Source: Clostridium sp. UBA699
GTDB taxonomy: Bacteria > Bacillota > Clostridia > Clostridiales > Clostridiaceae
Length of the DNA: 64,000 bases
Assembly: GCA_002298915.1 (NCBI GenBank)
Contig: DBML01000011.1
Span: forward strand, 14,510-78,509
Direction: 5' to 3'
Every line of letters starts with the position of its first letter. The first letter of the stretch is position 1. The notes under the pieces are model-generated. The model searched no databases, had not been told where the DNA came from, and saw only the letters and a list, made by a program, of their open reading frames with translations. The position numbers and the translations under genes are program-made. Positions 1 to 9,413 of this stretch are shown here, piece after piece.

Positions 1-9
1 TGATTCGTC

Positions 10-1527
10 CTATTGAATCTGTGTTACATGATACCTCAGCAGATAGCTTGCATCATCTAATTCAAACAGCTGTGACTGCTGGCCTACCCCTGCAGAAGAT
101 GTTGTGACAAGCACATAGCCTAGGTGGTCATCATCATCACAAGGATTTGTTCCATCCTGATCATAAAGATCTAAGCGAACAGTACCTCTGAACTGGATTG
201 GCGTCACACCCGTCAGTATTTCCGTTTGTCCGTCGTTAATTGAGTGAGGCCCCCATACGATGTTATTGTTTGCCCTAAGATAAGTTTCGTCAGGCCCTGT
301 CCAGTCTTCAGTCGCATAGCATGTCAATGAATCAAGGAACAGCTGATATGTGTTCAGAGGAAGCTCCTCTCCTGTATTAATGTCGTATTCCGAAACCCTG
401 TAAACGAGGGTATAATTCGCACCGTCAGCAGTAAAACTAACAGCTCTGTCCCCTTCTCCAGCCAAACCGCCAGGTATGTTATATGACCCCAAAAGATCAT
501 CTTCATCCAATGACAGATTAGCTATATAGAGATTAATTGCTGCTCCTGAATCCCTGTCATACAGCTCAACTCGAGCGACATCTGTGAATTCGATTGGCGG
601 GACGTTTGCGAGGTTCTCTACCCCGCCTTCATTCATGCTTATCGGTCCCCATACCCGCTCACCGTTAACGCGCAAATAGGCGCTGTCTGATCCTGAATAA
701 TCTTCTGTTTCATTGCATATCAGGCTGACAAGCTGGAGCCTGTACAAATGAGCTGGGTGGGGACGTATGTCAGTATCAAATTCCCTCAAGCAGTAATAAC
801 ATCCATTGTAACCCTGGTTCAAGGCAGAGAATACTGAATTGAACTCAACTCTGCGTGCCGTGCTAATTTGCGATGCGTACGCACATACCGGGGAGTGCAG
901 TTCAAGGGTCACTCTATTGCCAATGTATGTTACACTGAAACATGTTTGCGGTATCAGATCCTCTTCTCCCCAGTCAATTCCTTCGAATTCTCCTATTGTC
1001 TCCCTATACGCTGCTGGAAAACCAAGATACGCCAAAATAGAATTTATCCCGGCAGCGCAGTTTTCATCAGTAATATCGTATTCAACAACATTACCCATCT
1101 CATAACGTTCCTTGAAATTGAATATCATTTCCATGATAGCATTCATGAGTTCTTCGTAGTTTGAGAAATTCATAGTTGATGCTTCGGGTGAAATAAGATT
1201 CCTCTGAAGATCCAAATCAGGGCTCAGAGGATCTGTATTTGCCTCACTGACTGTTTCATTGATGGCCCATAAATCAGTCTCTGAATTGAAATAAAAAACA
1301 ATATTCCCATCCCCATCTCTTCCGATCCCAGCCGTTGTGAAATAAATGTATTGTCCCTGATCATTCATCTCCCTGCGGTAACCGATGTTCCATTGTTGCC
1401 ATCGATGCGTTACTCGTCTTGCTTCAGCCTCATCCCGGTATACAAAGATAAAAAAGTGGTGATTTCCCGCAGCTCCGCTAGCCATGTCTCGGCAAGACCA
1501 GTATACTCCCGGGGTGGTCCAGTCCAT
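10..1527 (-). CDS. Uncharacterised protein with two C-terminal tandem domains
   Basis: A 505-residue protein without a signal peptide or membrane segment. The start has a good GAGGAGG ribosome site just upstream. About residues 265-390 and 395-505 form two related units. Each contains a TED-x-G-x-DxxYLR stretch, then a VWGP motif, then a VxLYDxD motif rich in acidic residues, so they look like beta-sandwich, possibly metal-binding, C2-like domains (inference). The middle part has a Cys in a short DENCAAGINSIL helix-like segment, followed by HSP. This resembles the nucleophile helix of papain-like or NlpC-type hydrolases only superficially, and I assign no activity. The gene lies 73 bp downstream of the 885-aa exported protein on the same strand, so the two may be cotranscribed. 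Function unknown. Confidence 0.7.
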   Translation of the reverse strand: MDWTTPGVYWSCRDMASGAAGNHHFFIFVYRDEAEARRVTHRWQQWNIGYRREMNDQGQYIYFTTAGIGRDGDGNIVFYFNSETDLWAINETVSEANTDPLSPDLDLQRNLISPEASTMNFSNYEELMNAIMEMIFNFKERYEMGNVVEYDITDENCAAGINSILAYLGFPAAYRETIGEFEGIDWGEEDLIPQTCFSVTYIGNRVTLELHSPVCAYASQISTARRVEFNSVFSALNQGYNGCYYCLREFDTDIRPHPAHLYRLQLVSLICNETEDYSGSDSAYLRVNGERVWGPISMNEGGVENLANVPPIEFTDVARVELYDRDSGAAINLYIANLSLDEDDLLGSYNIPGGLAGEGDRAVSFTADGANYTLVYRVSEYDINTGEELPLNTYQLFLDSLTCYATEDWTGPDETYLRANNNIVWGPHSINDGQTEILTGVTPIQFRGTVRLDLYDQDGTNPCDDDDHLGYVLVTTSSAGVGQQSQLFELDDASYLLRYHVTQIQ

Positions 1528-1567
1528 AAAACATTCCTCCTCAACTCATTTTTACTGAAGACTGTAT

Positions 1568-1594
1568 GAGGAACCGCCATTCCAGCGGTTCCTC
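1568..1594 (-). terminator. Intergenic hairpin between the two surface-type genes
   Basis: A perfect 10-bp inverted repeat (GAGGAACCGC / GCGGTTCCTC) with a 7-nt loop lies between the 885-aa gene and the 505-aa gene. No clear T-run follows on either strand, so it may be a weak terminator, an attenuator or a processing site. Confidence 0.4.
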
Positions 1595-1600
1595 CTGACT

Positions 1601-4258
1601 TTAGTACATAATCAAACAAATATCTTTATCCTGCGATGAAAACAGTCTTCCCCAAGTTATGTCACCTACTATGCCATCAGCTGCTATCCCCTCATTCCTT
1701 TGGAAGCTCAAGACTGCCGTCTTTGTCTTTTGCCCAAAGATGCCGTCAACTGCCAGAATGTATCCCTTTTGGTTCAGCGCTTGCTGCAGCTCTTTTACAG
1801 CTGTCCCGGCACTCCCCTGCATCAGAGAAGTTCTGCTATATTCCTTGCAGGAGCATCCGAACAACTTGCCCCATGTTACAGGGCCAACTATTCCGTCTAC
1901 AGCTATGATCTGGCTACTCTGGAACTTAATTACAGCCGCTTTTGTCTTTGGCCCGAAGATGCCGTCGACCGCGAGAACGTACCCTTCTTTGTTGAGCTCC
2001 TGCTGCAGTTCCTTGACTGCTCTTCCGGAGCTCCCAACCTTCAACAGTCCCGGATATGCAATGCATCTTTCACCGGTGCCGCACTGCGTTTTGTCATGGT
2101 CTCTTTGTTCATCCCTTGATTCATCATCAGTATGCTTTGCCGTCCACTTTGCATGCAGTGTGATGTCAGCCGTTATAGCTGTATTTGCAAAGTCAAAAAT
2201 GTTTTCAAAGGTATTGTCATCCGTGTACCACCCTGCAAAAATGTATCCGGATTTTGTTGGCGGCGGAGCCGGTTCGTTTATTTTTGTGCCGCAGCTTGCG
2301 GTTACTGAAGCAACCGCTGAACCTCCGTTTGGATCAAAGGTCACTATGCAGTCTGTAGGCGCTGCCGTATCTCTTGTAACAATAACAGTGTATGTCTCCG
2401 TTGTTGCCCCGTCCTGCGCAGTTACAACAACGTTGATCGTGTTGCTGCCAACGTTTAAGCTTATCGGTCCTGACGGATTTCCGCTTGCAACGGTCACATC
2501 ATTGACTTTGACAGCAGCACTTCCGTTGTTTGTTGTTGGCGCCACAGTGATGCTGCTTGTTCCATACGGCACGCTTGCTGAATATGCGAAGGTTCCTTGT
2601 GCAAATGCAGGTGTCAGCGTTCCGAAGCTGAGGCTCAGACCTGACAGCGTTGCATCTGTTGATGGCGCTTCATTTCTTGTAACATCTAAAGTGTATGTCT
2701 GGGTCGTTGTTCCGTCCTGTGCTGTTACATCAACGTTTATTGTGTTGGTTCCCACATTCAGGCTTATAGGCTCTGACGGACTTCCGCTCGAAACAGGCAA
2801 GCCGTTGACCTCAACTGTTGCATTGCTGTTGTTTGTTGTCGGCGTCACCGTGATGCTGCCTGTACTGTACGGCACGCTTGCTGTGTATGCAGAGGTTCCC
2901 CCGTCGAATGCAGGGGTCAACGTTCCGCTGCTCAGGCTCAGCCCTGACAGCGTTGCATCAGTTGAAGCTCTCAGTCTCCAGTATGACTTTGAAGCATCTG
3001 AAGTTTTATCTAGATCGAATGATCCGTCGCTTATAACAAAACTGCCGTCATCACTTCTGCTTGATGTGATGACAGGGGTGATGAATCCAGGTAGGTTCCC
3101 GTTCAGATCCAGTTCAAAATCCCCTGTTACAACACCATTTATGTTTACGCTGTATGTAGATGGATATAGCTTGACTTTACCGCCTTCTGTTGTAGGTGTT
3201 CCCCCTGTGGTTGTTACCGGCATATTAATGTCTCCGTTTACAACGGATATGCTTCCGCTATCGAGTATAAGCGTCTGCCCGCTGACGCCGCCGTTAGCAG
3301 CAATCTCCCCACCATTTACGATAAGGTTGCCTGTGCTAGTGTCAATAGCAGTTCCCCATACCCAATTCTTAGCTACATCGAGTATACCTCCGTTGACAGT
3401 AACGCTGCTCCCGCTCCCTACTGCCATAGCAGTCGAGTAATTTGATCTCAGATATACCGAACCTCCGTTTATTGCTATATTGTTTCCGGTGTACATGGCT
3501 GCAACATAGCTGGTCCAACCTGTGCTTACGCTTCCTCCATTTATGGTTATATCGCCGCAGTTACAGCCTATGCCGAAGGTTGAGACATCTGTCGGAATTG
3601 CTGATACAATACCGCCGTTTATGGTTATGTCGCCGAAGCTTCCGCCTCCGCCGCATCCGATAACCGCACCAGTCTGACCTGTGTAGTCACCGTAGACTTC
3701 TACAATTCCGCTGTTGATTACAAGATTCCCTCCTGCACCATATGTAGGCCCTCCGAGGCCGGCAGCATAGCAGTCTGATCCTGCCCCCCATACCTCAAGA
3801 TCTGCTGTTGTGTCACCGGTTTCTGCCGATATTCTCAAAGTGGCGTTCTGTCTTATCTGTATTCCAGGATTTGCTCCGCCGCTTACCTGACTAATAAACA
3901 CATTGCTTGTGCCATCCTTCAAAACCAGATCCACAATTCCTGTCCCGGCCAGAATGTCCATTGCGCAGCCGCTTGTGCTGATGTTCACATTTTCAACCAT
4001 TACGGTCGCTGATATGTTCGGATTAACAACAATCCTGTTGTTCGTTTCAGTACCTGTTCCGTATATTCGGTAATTGCCCGGCGCAGTAATTGTAAGTGTC
4101 GGCGAGGCAAAGGTCCACCCGCTGCCGGTTCCTGTGCCTGCTTCGATGTCAAATTCTCCATCGTAAGCACCGTTTGCGTATACTCTCGGTTGTCCGCCTC
4201 CGAGGATTGTGAAAAACATTATCGCAATGATCATCCAGGACAATGCTTTTTTTGGCAT
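1601..4258 (-). CDS. Exported multidomain protein with cadherin-like, InlB-type and two peptidoglycan-binding domains
   Basis: An 885-residue protein starting after an AAGGAGGGATC ribosome site. Residues 1-28 form a signal peptide ending near VYANG. A long N-terminal region (about 30-430) contains repeated 'INGGxV'-type turns, like a beta-helix or carbohydrate-binding domain. Two consecutive cadherin-like beta-sandwich repeats follow (each starts STDATLSGLSLS and ends with TYTxxVTR). Next is one InlB/Listeria-Bacteroides repeat (VTFDPNGG ... GWYTD ... LHAKW). Two PG_binding_1 modules close the protein (about 737-804 and 805-875, each with AVKELQQ, VDGIFG and a VG-x-x-TWG motif). It is likely attached non-covalently to the cell wall; no LPXTG or SLH domain is visible. 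The two PG modules and the two cadherin-like modules are internal duplications. The ligand is unknown. Confidence 0.85.
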   Translation of the reverse strand: MPKKALSWMIIAIMFFTILGGGQPRVYANGAYDGEFDIEAGTGTGSGWTFASPTLTITAPGNYRIYGTGTETNNRIVVNPNISATVMVENVNISTSGCAMDILAGTGIVDLVLKDGTSNVFISQVSGGANPGIQIRQNATLRISAETGDTTADLEVWGAGSDCYAAGLGGPTYGAGGNLVINSGIVEVYGDYTGQTGAVIGCGGGGSFGDITINGGIVSAIPTDVSTFGIGCNCGDITINGGSVSTGWTSYVAAMYTGNNIAINGGSVYLRSNYSTAMAVGSGSSVTVNGGILDVAKNWVWGTAIDTSTGNLIVNGGEIAANGGVSGQTLILDSGSISVVNGDINMPVTTTGGTPTTEGGKVKLYPSTYSVNINGVVTGDFELDLNGNLPGFITPVITSSRSDDGSFVISDGSFDLDKTSDASKSYWRLRASTDATLSGLSLSSGTLTPAFDGGTSAYTASVPYSTGSITVTPTTNNSNATVEVNGLPVSSGSPSEPISLNVGTNTINVDVTAQDGTTTQTYTLDVTRNEAPSTDATLSGLSLSFGTLTPAFAQGTFAYSASVPYGTSSITVAPTTNNGSAAVKVNDVTVASGNPSGPISLNVGSNTINVVVTAQDGATTETYTVIVTRDTAAPTDCIVTFDPNGGSAVASVTASCGTKINEPAPPPTKSGYIFAGWYTDDNTFENIFDFANTAITADITLHAKWTAKHTDDESRDEQRDHDKTQCGTGERCIAYPGLLKVGSSGRAVKELQQELNKEGYVLAVDGIFGPKTKAAVIKFQSSQIIAVDGIVGPVTWGKLFGCSCKEYSRTSLMQGSAGTAVKELQQALNQKGYILAVDGIFGQKTKTAVLSFQRNEGIAADGIVGDITWGRLFSSQDKDICLIMY

Positions 4259-4400
4259 TTTGATCCCTCCTTTTTGATTGATTCTTTTCTGTCATAGAAT
4301 CATCGATACACTATTCCCCCATAACCCCCTTGCTTGATTCGCATCTTTCCATTAATATTATCGCAAAATTCAAACATTTTCAACAGTTTTCAGATTAGAA

Positions 4401-4424
4401 AAACCACGGCGGCTGCCGTGGTTT
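4401..4424 (-). terminator. Rho-independent terminator of the trp operon
   Basis: A 10-bp GC-rich hairpin (AACCACGGC / GCCGTGGTT core) lies just after the trpA stop codon and is followed by a short T-run on the minus strand. It closes the trp operon. Confidence 0.8.
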
Positions 4425-4428
4425 CTTC

Positions 4429-5226
4429 TCAACTGCCTGTCAATGCTTTTTTAATCTCTGCGACGAATTTTGCCGCTTCTGCCACAGCCTGACTGCCGTT
4501 TTCCGCCCCTGCGATCTTCTTTATGACCGCGCTGCCTACTATGACTGCATCGCAGTGGTCCTTGTACTTCCTTGCCATTTCAGGTCCCGATATTCCGAAG
4601 CCCAGCGCCTTTGGCATGCCGGTGTACTGGGAAACTATGTCCATGTAGCTGCTGATGTCCGTACCTATGTCCTGCCTTATGCCGGTGACGCCGTTGGTCG
4701 AGACGCAGTACACGAATCCCTTGCCTTCCTCCGTTATCTTCCTTATCCTGTCCTTCGAGGTTGGCGCTACCAGCGGTATGAGGTAGACGCCGTACCTGCC
4801 GGCGATTTCCAGCATCTCCTTCCTCTCCTCTATGGGCAGGTCCGGTATTATCAGCCCGTCCATGCCCGCCTCGCTGCACTCTCTGAGGAACCTTTCCATG
4901 CCGTACCTCAGGATCGAATTGTAGTACACGAGGTAGACCAGTGGCACCTGGCTGCTCTTCCTTATCTGCCTGACGGTGTCCATTATGCCCGATATCTTCG
5001 CCCCGGCCCTGAGCGCCCTGTTCGAGGATTCCTGTATGACCACGCCGTCCGCCAAAGGGTCGGAGTACGGTATCCCCAGCTCTATTATGTCTGCGCCCGC
5101 CTTCTCCATGGCCAGGACGAGCTCCGCGGTCGTCCTTAGGTCCGGGTCGCCTGCGGTCACGAACGGTATCATCGCCTTTTCGTTATTTTCCCTGAGTTCC
5201 TTAAACTTCTTGTCTATCCTGTTCAT
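4429..5226 (-). CDS. trpA: Tryptophan synthase alpha subunit
   Basis: Cleaves indole-3-glycerol phosphate to indole and glyceraldehyde-3-phosphate, and passes indole to TrpB through the alpha2beta2 tunnel. The 265-residue length is normal. The catalytic acids are visible: Glu49 in ADIIELGIPYSDP and Asp60 in PLADG, at the same numbers as in the Salmonella enzyme. The phosphate-binding GFGIS and VGSA motifs are present near the C-terminus. It is the last gene of trpEGDCFBA, 20 bp after trpB. Confidence 0.97.
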   Translation of the reverse strand: MNRIDKKFKELRENNEKAMIPFVTAGDPDLRTTAELVLAMEKAGADIIELGIPYSDPLADGVVIQESSNRALRAGAKISGIMDTVRQIRKSSQVPLVYLVYYNSILRYGMERFLRECSEAGMDGLIIPDLPIEERKEMLEIAGRYGVYLIPLVAPTSKDRIRKITEEGKGFVYCVSTNGVTGIRQDIGTDISSYMDIVSQYTGMPKALGFGISGPEMARKYKDHCDAVIVGSAVIKKIAGAENGSQAVAEAAKFVAEIKKALTGS

Positions 5227-5246
5227 CCTTGTTACACCTCTTTCCT

Positions 5247-6416
5247 CTATATTTTAAGGAGACTGGCTATTGTGTCCACATCCTTGTCACCTCTGCCCGA
5301 AAGGTTGACCACGACTATCTCCTCGCCAGGCAGCCCTGGTGCGAGCTTTATGGCTTCCGCAAGTGCATGGGCGCTCTCTATCGCCGGTATTATACCTTCG
5401 GTGGCGCAGAGCTCCATGAATGCGTCAACAGCTTCGGAATCAGTCACAGGAACGTACTTCGCCCTTCCCGTCTCCCTCAGGTGCGCGTGCTCCGGCCCTA
5501 TGCCGGGGTAGTCAAGCCCTGCTGATATCGAGTAGACCGGCATTATCTGGCCGTCGTCGTCCTGAAGCAGGTAGGTCATCATACCGTGTAGGACCCCCAT
5601 CGATCCCTTCGCCATCGTGGCAGCGTGCATGTCCGTGTCAACGCCGTGGCCCGCTGCCTCGACGCCCGTGAGCGCAACCTCCTTGTCCTCAATGAACGGG
5701 TAGAAAGCGCCTATGCAGTTGCTTCCCCCTCCGACGCAGGCGATTATGTGGTCTGGAAGCCTTCCCTCCTTTTCCAGGATCTGCTGCTTGATCTCGTCGC
5801 CTATGACCCTCTGGAAGTCCCTGACCATGGTAGGGTACGGATGCGGCCCAACGGCCGACCCTATGATGTAGAAGGTGTCGTCTATGTTTTCGACCCAGTT
5901 CCTCATCGCCTCGTTGACGGCGTCCTTGAGCGTGCCCGTGCCCGACGTTACTGAGGTGACCTTTGCCCCCAGCATCCTCATCCTTACCACGTTCAGGGCC
6001 TGCCTGTGAATGTCCTCCTCGCCCATGAAAACCTCGCATTCCATGCCGAACATTGCAGCAGCCGTTGCAGTCGCCACGCCGTGCTGGCCTGCGCCAGTCT
6101 CGGCTATGACCCTCTTCTTGCCCATCCTCCTGGCTAGCAGAGCCTGTCCCAGGGCGTTGTTAATCTTGTGGGCACCGGTGTGGTTTAGGTCTTCCCTCTT
6201 GAGGTATAGCTTCGCCCCGCCGAGTTTTTTTGTCAGGTTTTCAGCGTAATAGAGCGGCGTCTGCCTTCCGCAGTACTCCCTCAGATAGTACCTGTACTCC
6301 GACATGAAGCTTTCGTCCCTTGCCGCTTTTTCGTATTCCTCCTCCAACTCTATCAGCACGTTCATTATCGTCTCAGGGGCGTACTGCCCACCAAATTTCC
6401 CGAATCTTCCGTTCAT
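5247..6416 (-). CDS. trpB: Tryptophan synthase beta subunit
   Basis: PLP-dependent condensation of indole with serine to give tryptophan. I place the start at the ATG of MNGRFGKFGGQYAPET (389 aa), which overlaps the trpF stop codon in an ATGA junction. The open frame extends 31 codons upstream without family similarity. The PLP lysine is Lys84 in HTGAHKINNA. The phosphate-binding GGGSN motif and GQHGVATAT are intact. This is the short, standard TrpB1 type that pairs with TrpA. Confidence 0.97.
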   Translation of the reverse strand: MNGRFGKFGGQYAPETIMNVLIELEEEYEKAARDESFMSEYRYYLREYCGRQTPLYYAENLTKKLGGAKLYLKREDLNHTGAHKINNALGQALLARRMGKKRVIAETGAGQHGVATATAAAMFGMECEVFMGEEDIHRQALNVVRMRMLGAKVTSVTSGTGTLKDAVNEAMRNWVENIDDTFYIIGSAVGPHPYPTMVRDFQRVIGDEIKQQILEKEGRLPDHIIACVGGGSNCIGAFYPFIEDKEVALTGVEAAGHGVDTDMHAATMAKGSMGVLHGMMTYLLQDDDGQIMPVYSISAGLDYPGIGPEHAHLRETGRAKYVPVTDSEAVDAFMELCATEGIIPAIESAHALAEAIKLAPGLPGEEIVVVNLSGRGDKDVDTIASLLKI

Positions 6417-7036
6417 CTTGTTTTCCTCACTTTCTCTATAAACTCTTTTATCTTTTCGTAGCTTTTGTTTCCCTTTTCCTCGACCCCGCTCGAGACGTCC
6501 ACCGCCCAAGGCTGAACGGCTGCTATCGCCTCCCCGACGTTGCCGGGGTTCAGCCCTCCTGCCAGGATGATATTCCTGTTCGCATCAATGCTTCCCGCTA
6601 TGCTCCAGTCGAAGCTTGTGCCGCTGCCTCCGCTTTTCCCGCCGACGCAGGTGTCGAGGAGTACTGCCTCGACGTCCAGGGAGAAGATCTCCCGGAGCTC
6701 GCCGCCGCAGCCTGACCCAGGTTTGATCCCGGCTGCTTTCCAAACCCTGAACCCCCTCAGGGCTTTTATATGCTCGGCCCCTTCGCTGCCGTGGAGCTGC
6801 ACAACGTCGAGCCCAAGGTATTCCGCGGTGCGCCTTACCTCTTCTGCGGGCTGGTCCTGGAAGACGCCCACCCTCGCTATCCTCTTGTCCAGCGAGCCTA
6901 TCAGCGCAAGCGCCTCCGCGGCCCCTACCTGCCTCCTGCTCCTTGCGAATACGAAACCGGCATAGTCCGGGAGAAGGCTGTTCAGGAATGCCACGTCTTC
7001 CATGCGCTTTACGCCGCATATCTTTATCTTTGCCAT
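6413..7036 (-). CDS. trpF: Phosphoribosylanthranilate isomerase
   Basis: Amadori rearrangement of phosphoribosylanthranilate to CdRP. A 207-residue TIM barrel. The N-terminal KICGVKRMED carries the catalytic Cys, DTCVGGKSGGSGTSFDW the catalytic Asp and phosphate loop, and LAGGLNPGNV the second phosphate loop. Translation is coupled to trpB through a 4-nt overlap and follows trpC by 4 nt. Confidence 0.96.
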   Translation of the reverse strand: MAKIKICGVKRMEDVAFLNSLLPDYAGFVFARSRRQVGAAEALALIGSLDKRIARVGVFQDQPAEEVRRTAEYLGLDVVQLHGSEGAEHIKALRGFRVWKAAGIKPGSGCGGELREIFSLDVEAVLLDTCVGGKSGGSGTSFDWSIAGSIDANRNIILAGGLNPGNVGEAIAAVQPWAVDVSSGVEEKGNKSYEKIKEFIEKVRKTR

Positions 7037-7040
7037 GACG

Positions 7041-7817
7041 TCAGCCTCTCGACCTTTCGATGAACTCCGCGATAGCTGCGGGCTCGTCCAGCTTCTTCAT
7101 CAGGGTTTCGCCTATAAGGACGGCATCCACGCCGAGGCTCCTGAGATACCTCACGTCCTCTGCTGTCCGTATGCCGCTTTCCGAAACCTTCACTACGCCC
7201 CTGGGTATGTGCCTCACAAGCCTCTCCGTGTTCCCCAGGTCCACCTCGAAGGTCCTGAGGTCCCTGTTGTTTATCCCAATAACGCTGCAGCCCGCGTTGA
7301 GTGCCGAGTACATTTCCATGTAGTCGTGCACCTCGGCAAGCACTCCCAGCCCGAGCTCTGCGGCAAGTTCGCTGAACCTTTTCAGCTCCTTCCCCAGGAC
7401 TGATGCTATCAGCAGCACCGCGTCGGCACCCATTGCCTTCGACTGGTAGAGCTGGTACTCGTCCACAATGAAGTCCTTCCTGAGGACCGGCATGCTGACC
7501 GCACCCCTGGCCTGCTCCAGGTAGCTGTCGTCCCCAAGGAAATATTTCCTCTCGGTCAGGACTGAGACGGCGTCCGCGTCCGCCACCTCGTATGCCCTCG
7601 CTGCCTCCTCAGGGGAGAAGCTTGCACTTATAATACCCTTCGAGGGGGATGCCCGCTTTATCTCGGCGATCACCGACATGCGCCCCCTGTCCAGCGCACC
7701 CTTGAAATCCCTCGCCGCTGTCCTTTCAAGGAGCGGCAGCAGCTCCTCGAAAGGCCTCTCCGCCTTTTCCAGCTCCACCTGCGCTTTCCTGTGCGCCACT
7801 ATTTCATCCAGTATCAA
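7041..7817 (-). CDS. trpC: Indole-3-glycerol phosphate synthase
   Basis: Ring closure and decarboxylation of CdRP to indole-3-glycerol phosphate. 258 residues, free-standing (not fused to TrpF). Signatures include AEIKRASPSKG (catalytic Lys), VLRKDFIVDEYQ, LGVLAEVHD, IGINNRDL and SESGI. The start overlaps the trpD stop by 4 nt, which indicates translational coupling. Confidence 0.97.
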   Translation of the reverse strand: MILDEIVAHRKAQVELEKAERPFEELLPLLERTAARDFKGALDRGRMSVIAEIKRASPSKGIISASFSPEEAARAYEVADADAVSVLTERKYFLGDDSYLEQARGAVSMPVLRKDFIVDEYQLYQSKAMGADAVLLIASVLGKELKRFSELAAELGLGVLAEVHDYMEMYSALNAGCSVIGINNRDLRTFEVDLGNTERLVRHIPRGVVKVSESGIRTAEDVRYLRSLGVDAVLIGETLMKKLDEPAAIAEFIERSRG

Positions 7818-8842
7818 CTTTCTCTCCTCCTCACCGCTTCGCCGTACTCCACGAGCTCCCTGAGCTTCTTCAGCGCTGCTCCCGAATCTATAATACTCTC
7901 TGCGATACCTACGCCTTCCCTTATGCTTTCGCAGGCGTTGCCAACGTATAGCGCCGCTGCGCTGTTTATAACCACGATGTCCCTCTTTGGCCCCTTCGCG
8001 CCTTCGAGAACCTCGGTGATAACCTGCGCGTTCTCCCGGGCGCTTCCGCCCATGATGTCACTTGGCGAAGCCATTGCTATGCCAAAATCCTCAGGGCTAA
8101 TCTCGTAGTCGAGCACCCTTCCGTCCCTGACCTCGCTCACGTAGGTCGAGGTGGTCGTCGTGATCTCGTCCAGGCCATCACCGCCGCACACGACAAGGGC
8201 TTTTTCGCAGCCGAGGTTGAGAAGGACGTTCGCCAGGGTGCTGGTCAGACCCCTGTCGTAGACGCCGAGTATCTGGCCTTTGACGAAGCCGGGGTTCGTG
8301 AGCGGCCCCAGGATGTTGAATATTGTCCTTACTCCCAGGGACTTCCTCGTGCCGGCAACGTTCTTCATAGCCTGGTGGTACTTCTGTGCGAAAAGGAAGG
8401 CCATCCCCTTCTCGTCTATGCATTCGCCTGCGTCCTCCGCGCTCAGCTCGATGTTAAGGCCGAGCTCTGCAAGCACGTCTGCGCTGCCGCTTCTGCTCGA
8501 CACAGCCCGATTTCCGTGCTTGGCCACTTTCACACCAGCTGCTGCAGCCACAAGAGCGACGGCAGTGGAAACGTTGAAGGTTTTTCCGCCGTCTCCGCCC
8601 GTCCCGCAGGTATCTATTACGTAGCCCGACCTGGGCATTACTCTGGTCGCGTTGTCCCTCATCGCCCTTGCGCAGCCCGTTATCTCCTCTATCTTCTCGC
8701 CCTTCATCGACAGCCCCACAAGGAAAGCCCCTATCTGCGACTCCGTGCCTCCGCCCTTCATCATCTGGTCCATGGCACCGTAGGCTTCGGCCTCGCTCAG
8801 GTCCTGACCGGCCACTATCTTCTTAATTGCTTCCTGCAACAT
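7814..8842 (-). CDS. trpD: Anthranilate phosphoribosyltransferase
   Basis: Transfers phosphoribosyl from PRPP to anthranilate. 342 residues with the glycine-rich PRPP-binding CGTGGDGGKTFN loop, KHGNR and the GPLTNP motif. Not fused to the glutaminase. It overlaps trpG by 20 nt and trpC by 4 nt. Confidence 0.97.
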   Translation of the reverse strand: MLQEAIKKIVAGQDLSEAEAYGAMDQMMKGGGTESQIGAFLVGLSMKGEKIEEITGCARAMRDNATRVMPRSGYVIDTCGTGGDGGKTFNVSTAVALVAAAAGVKVAKHGNRAVSSRSGSADVLAELGLNIELSAEDAGECIDEKGMAFLFAQKYHQAMKNVAGTRKSLGVRTIFNILGPLTNPGFVKGQILGVYDRGLTSTLANVLLNLGCEKALVVCGGDGLDEITTTTSTYVSEVRDGRVLDYEISPEDFGIAMASPSDIMGGSARENAQVITEVLEGAKGPKRDIVVINSAAALYVGNACESIREGVGIAESIIDSGAALKKLRELVEYGEAVRRRES

Positions 8843-9413
8843 GACAAACCTCCTTTAAAAAATTGTTGATTATGTCCTTTCCCCTTTCGGTGAATATGGA
8901 CTCGGGGTGGAACTGGACGCCGTAAACGTCGTAATCCCTGTGCTTGAGGGCCATTATGGCTCCGTCGTCGAGGCTCCTCGCCTTGACGATCAGCTCATCC
9001 GGCAGGGTCTCGTCCTCCACCACCAGCGAGTGGTACCTCATCACCCTCGTTTCAGCCTCCACACCCTTGAAGAGGACGTCGCCCTCATGCCGTATCAGGG
9101 ATGTCTTTCCGTGCCGGGCAACCCCAGCCCTTACCACGCTGCCGCTGTACGCGCAGCCTATGGCCTGGTGGCCAAGGCATATCCCGAGGATTGGTATGCT
9201 TCCTCCCAGCTCCCTGACAAGGTCGACGCATATGCCTGCCCTTTCAGGGACTCCCGGCCCCGGAGATAGTATTATGCCTTCAGGGGCCAGCTCCCTTATC
9301 TCATCGATGCTTATCTCGTCGTTCCTTGCAACCCTAATGTCGCCGCAGGTCTCTCCCGCGTACTGGCAGAGGTTGTAGGTGAAGCTATCGTAGTTGTCTA
9401 TGACAAGGATCAT
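8823..9413 (-). CDS. trpG: Anthranilate synthase glutaminase component
   Basis: Class I glutamine amidotransferase that supplies ammonia to TrpE. 196 residues. The oxyanion motif is SPGPGVPE, the nucleophile Cys is in LGICLGHQAIG, and the His-x-Glu pair is in GVQFHPES. In low-G+C bacteria this subunit is often shared with folate synthesis (PabA role); the sequence alone cannot exclude that. It directly abuts trpE. Confidence 0.95.
   Translation of the reverse strand: MILVIDNYDSFTYNLCQYAGETCGDIRVARNDEISIDEIRELAPEGIILSPGPGVPERAGICVDLVRELGGSIPILGICLGHQAIGCAYSGSVVRAGVARHGKTSLIRHEGDVLFKGVEAETRVMRYHSLVVEDETLPDELIVKARSLDDGAIMALKHRDYDVYGVQFHPESIFTERGKDIINNFLKEVCHVAGSN

Noticed and set aside
1659..3440. 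Long plus-strand open frame of 593 codons
   Set aside because: It is the antisense shadow of the 885-aa exported protein, whose biased codons leave the opposite frame open; no ribosome site or domain.
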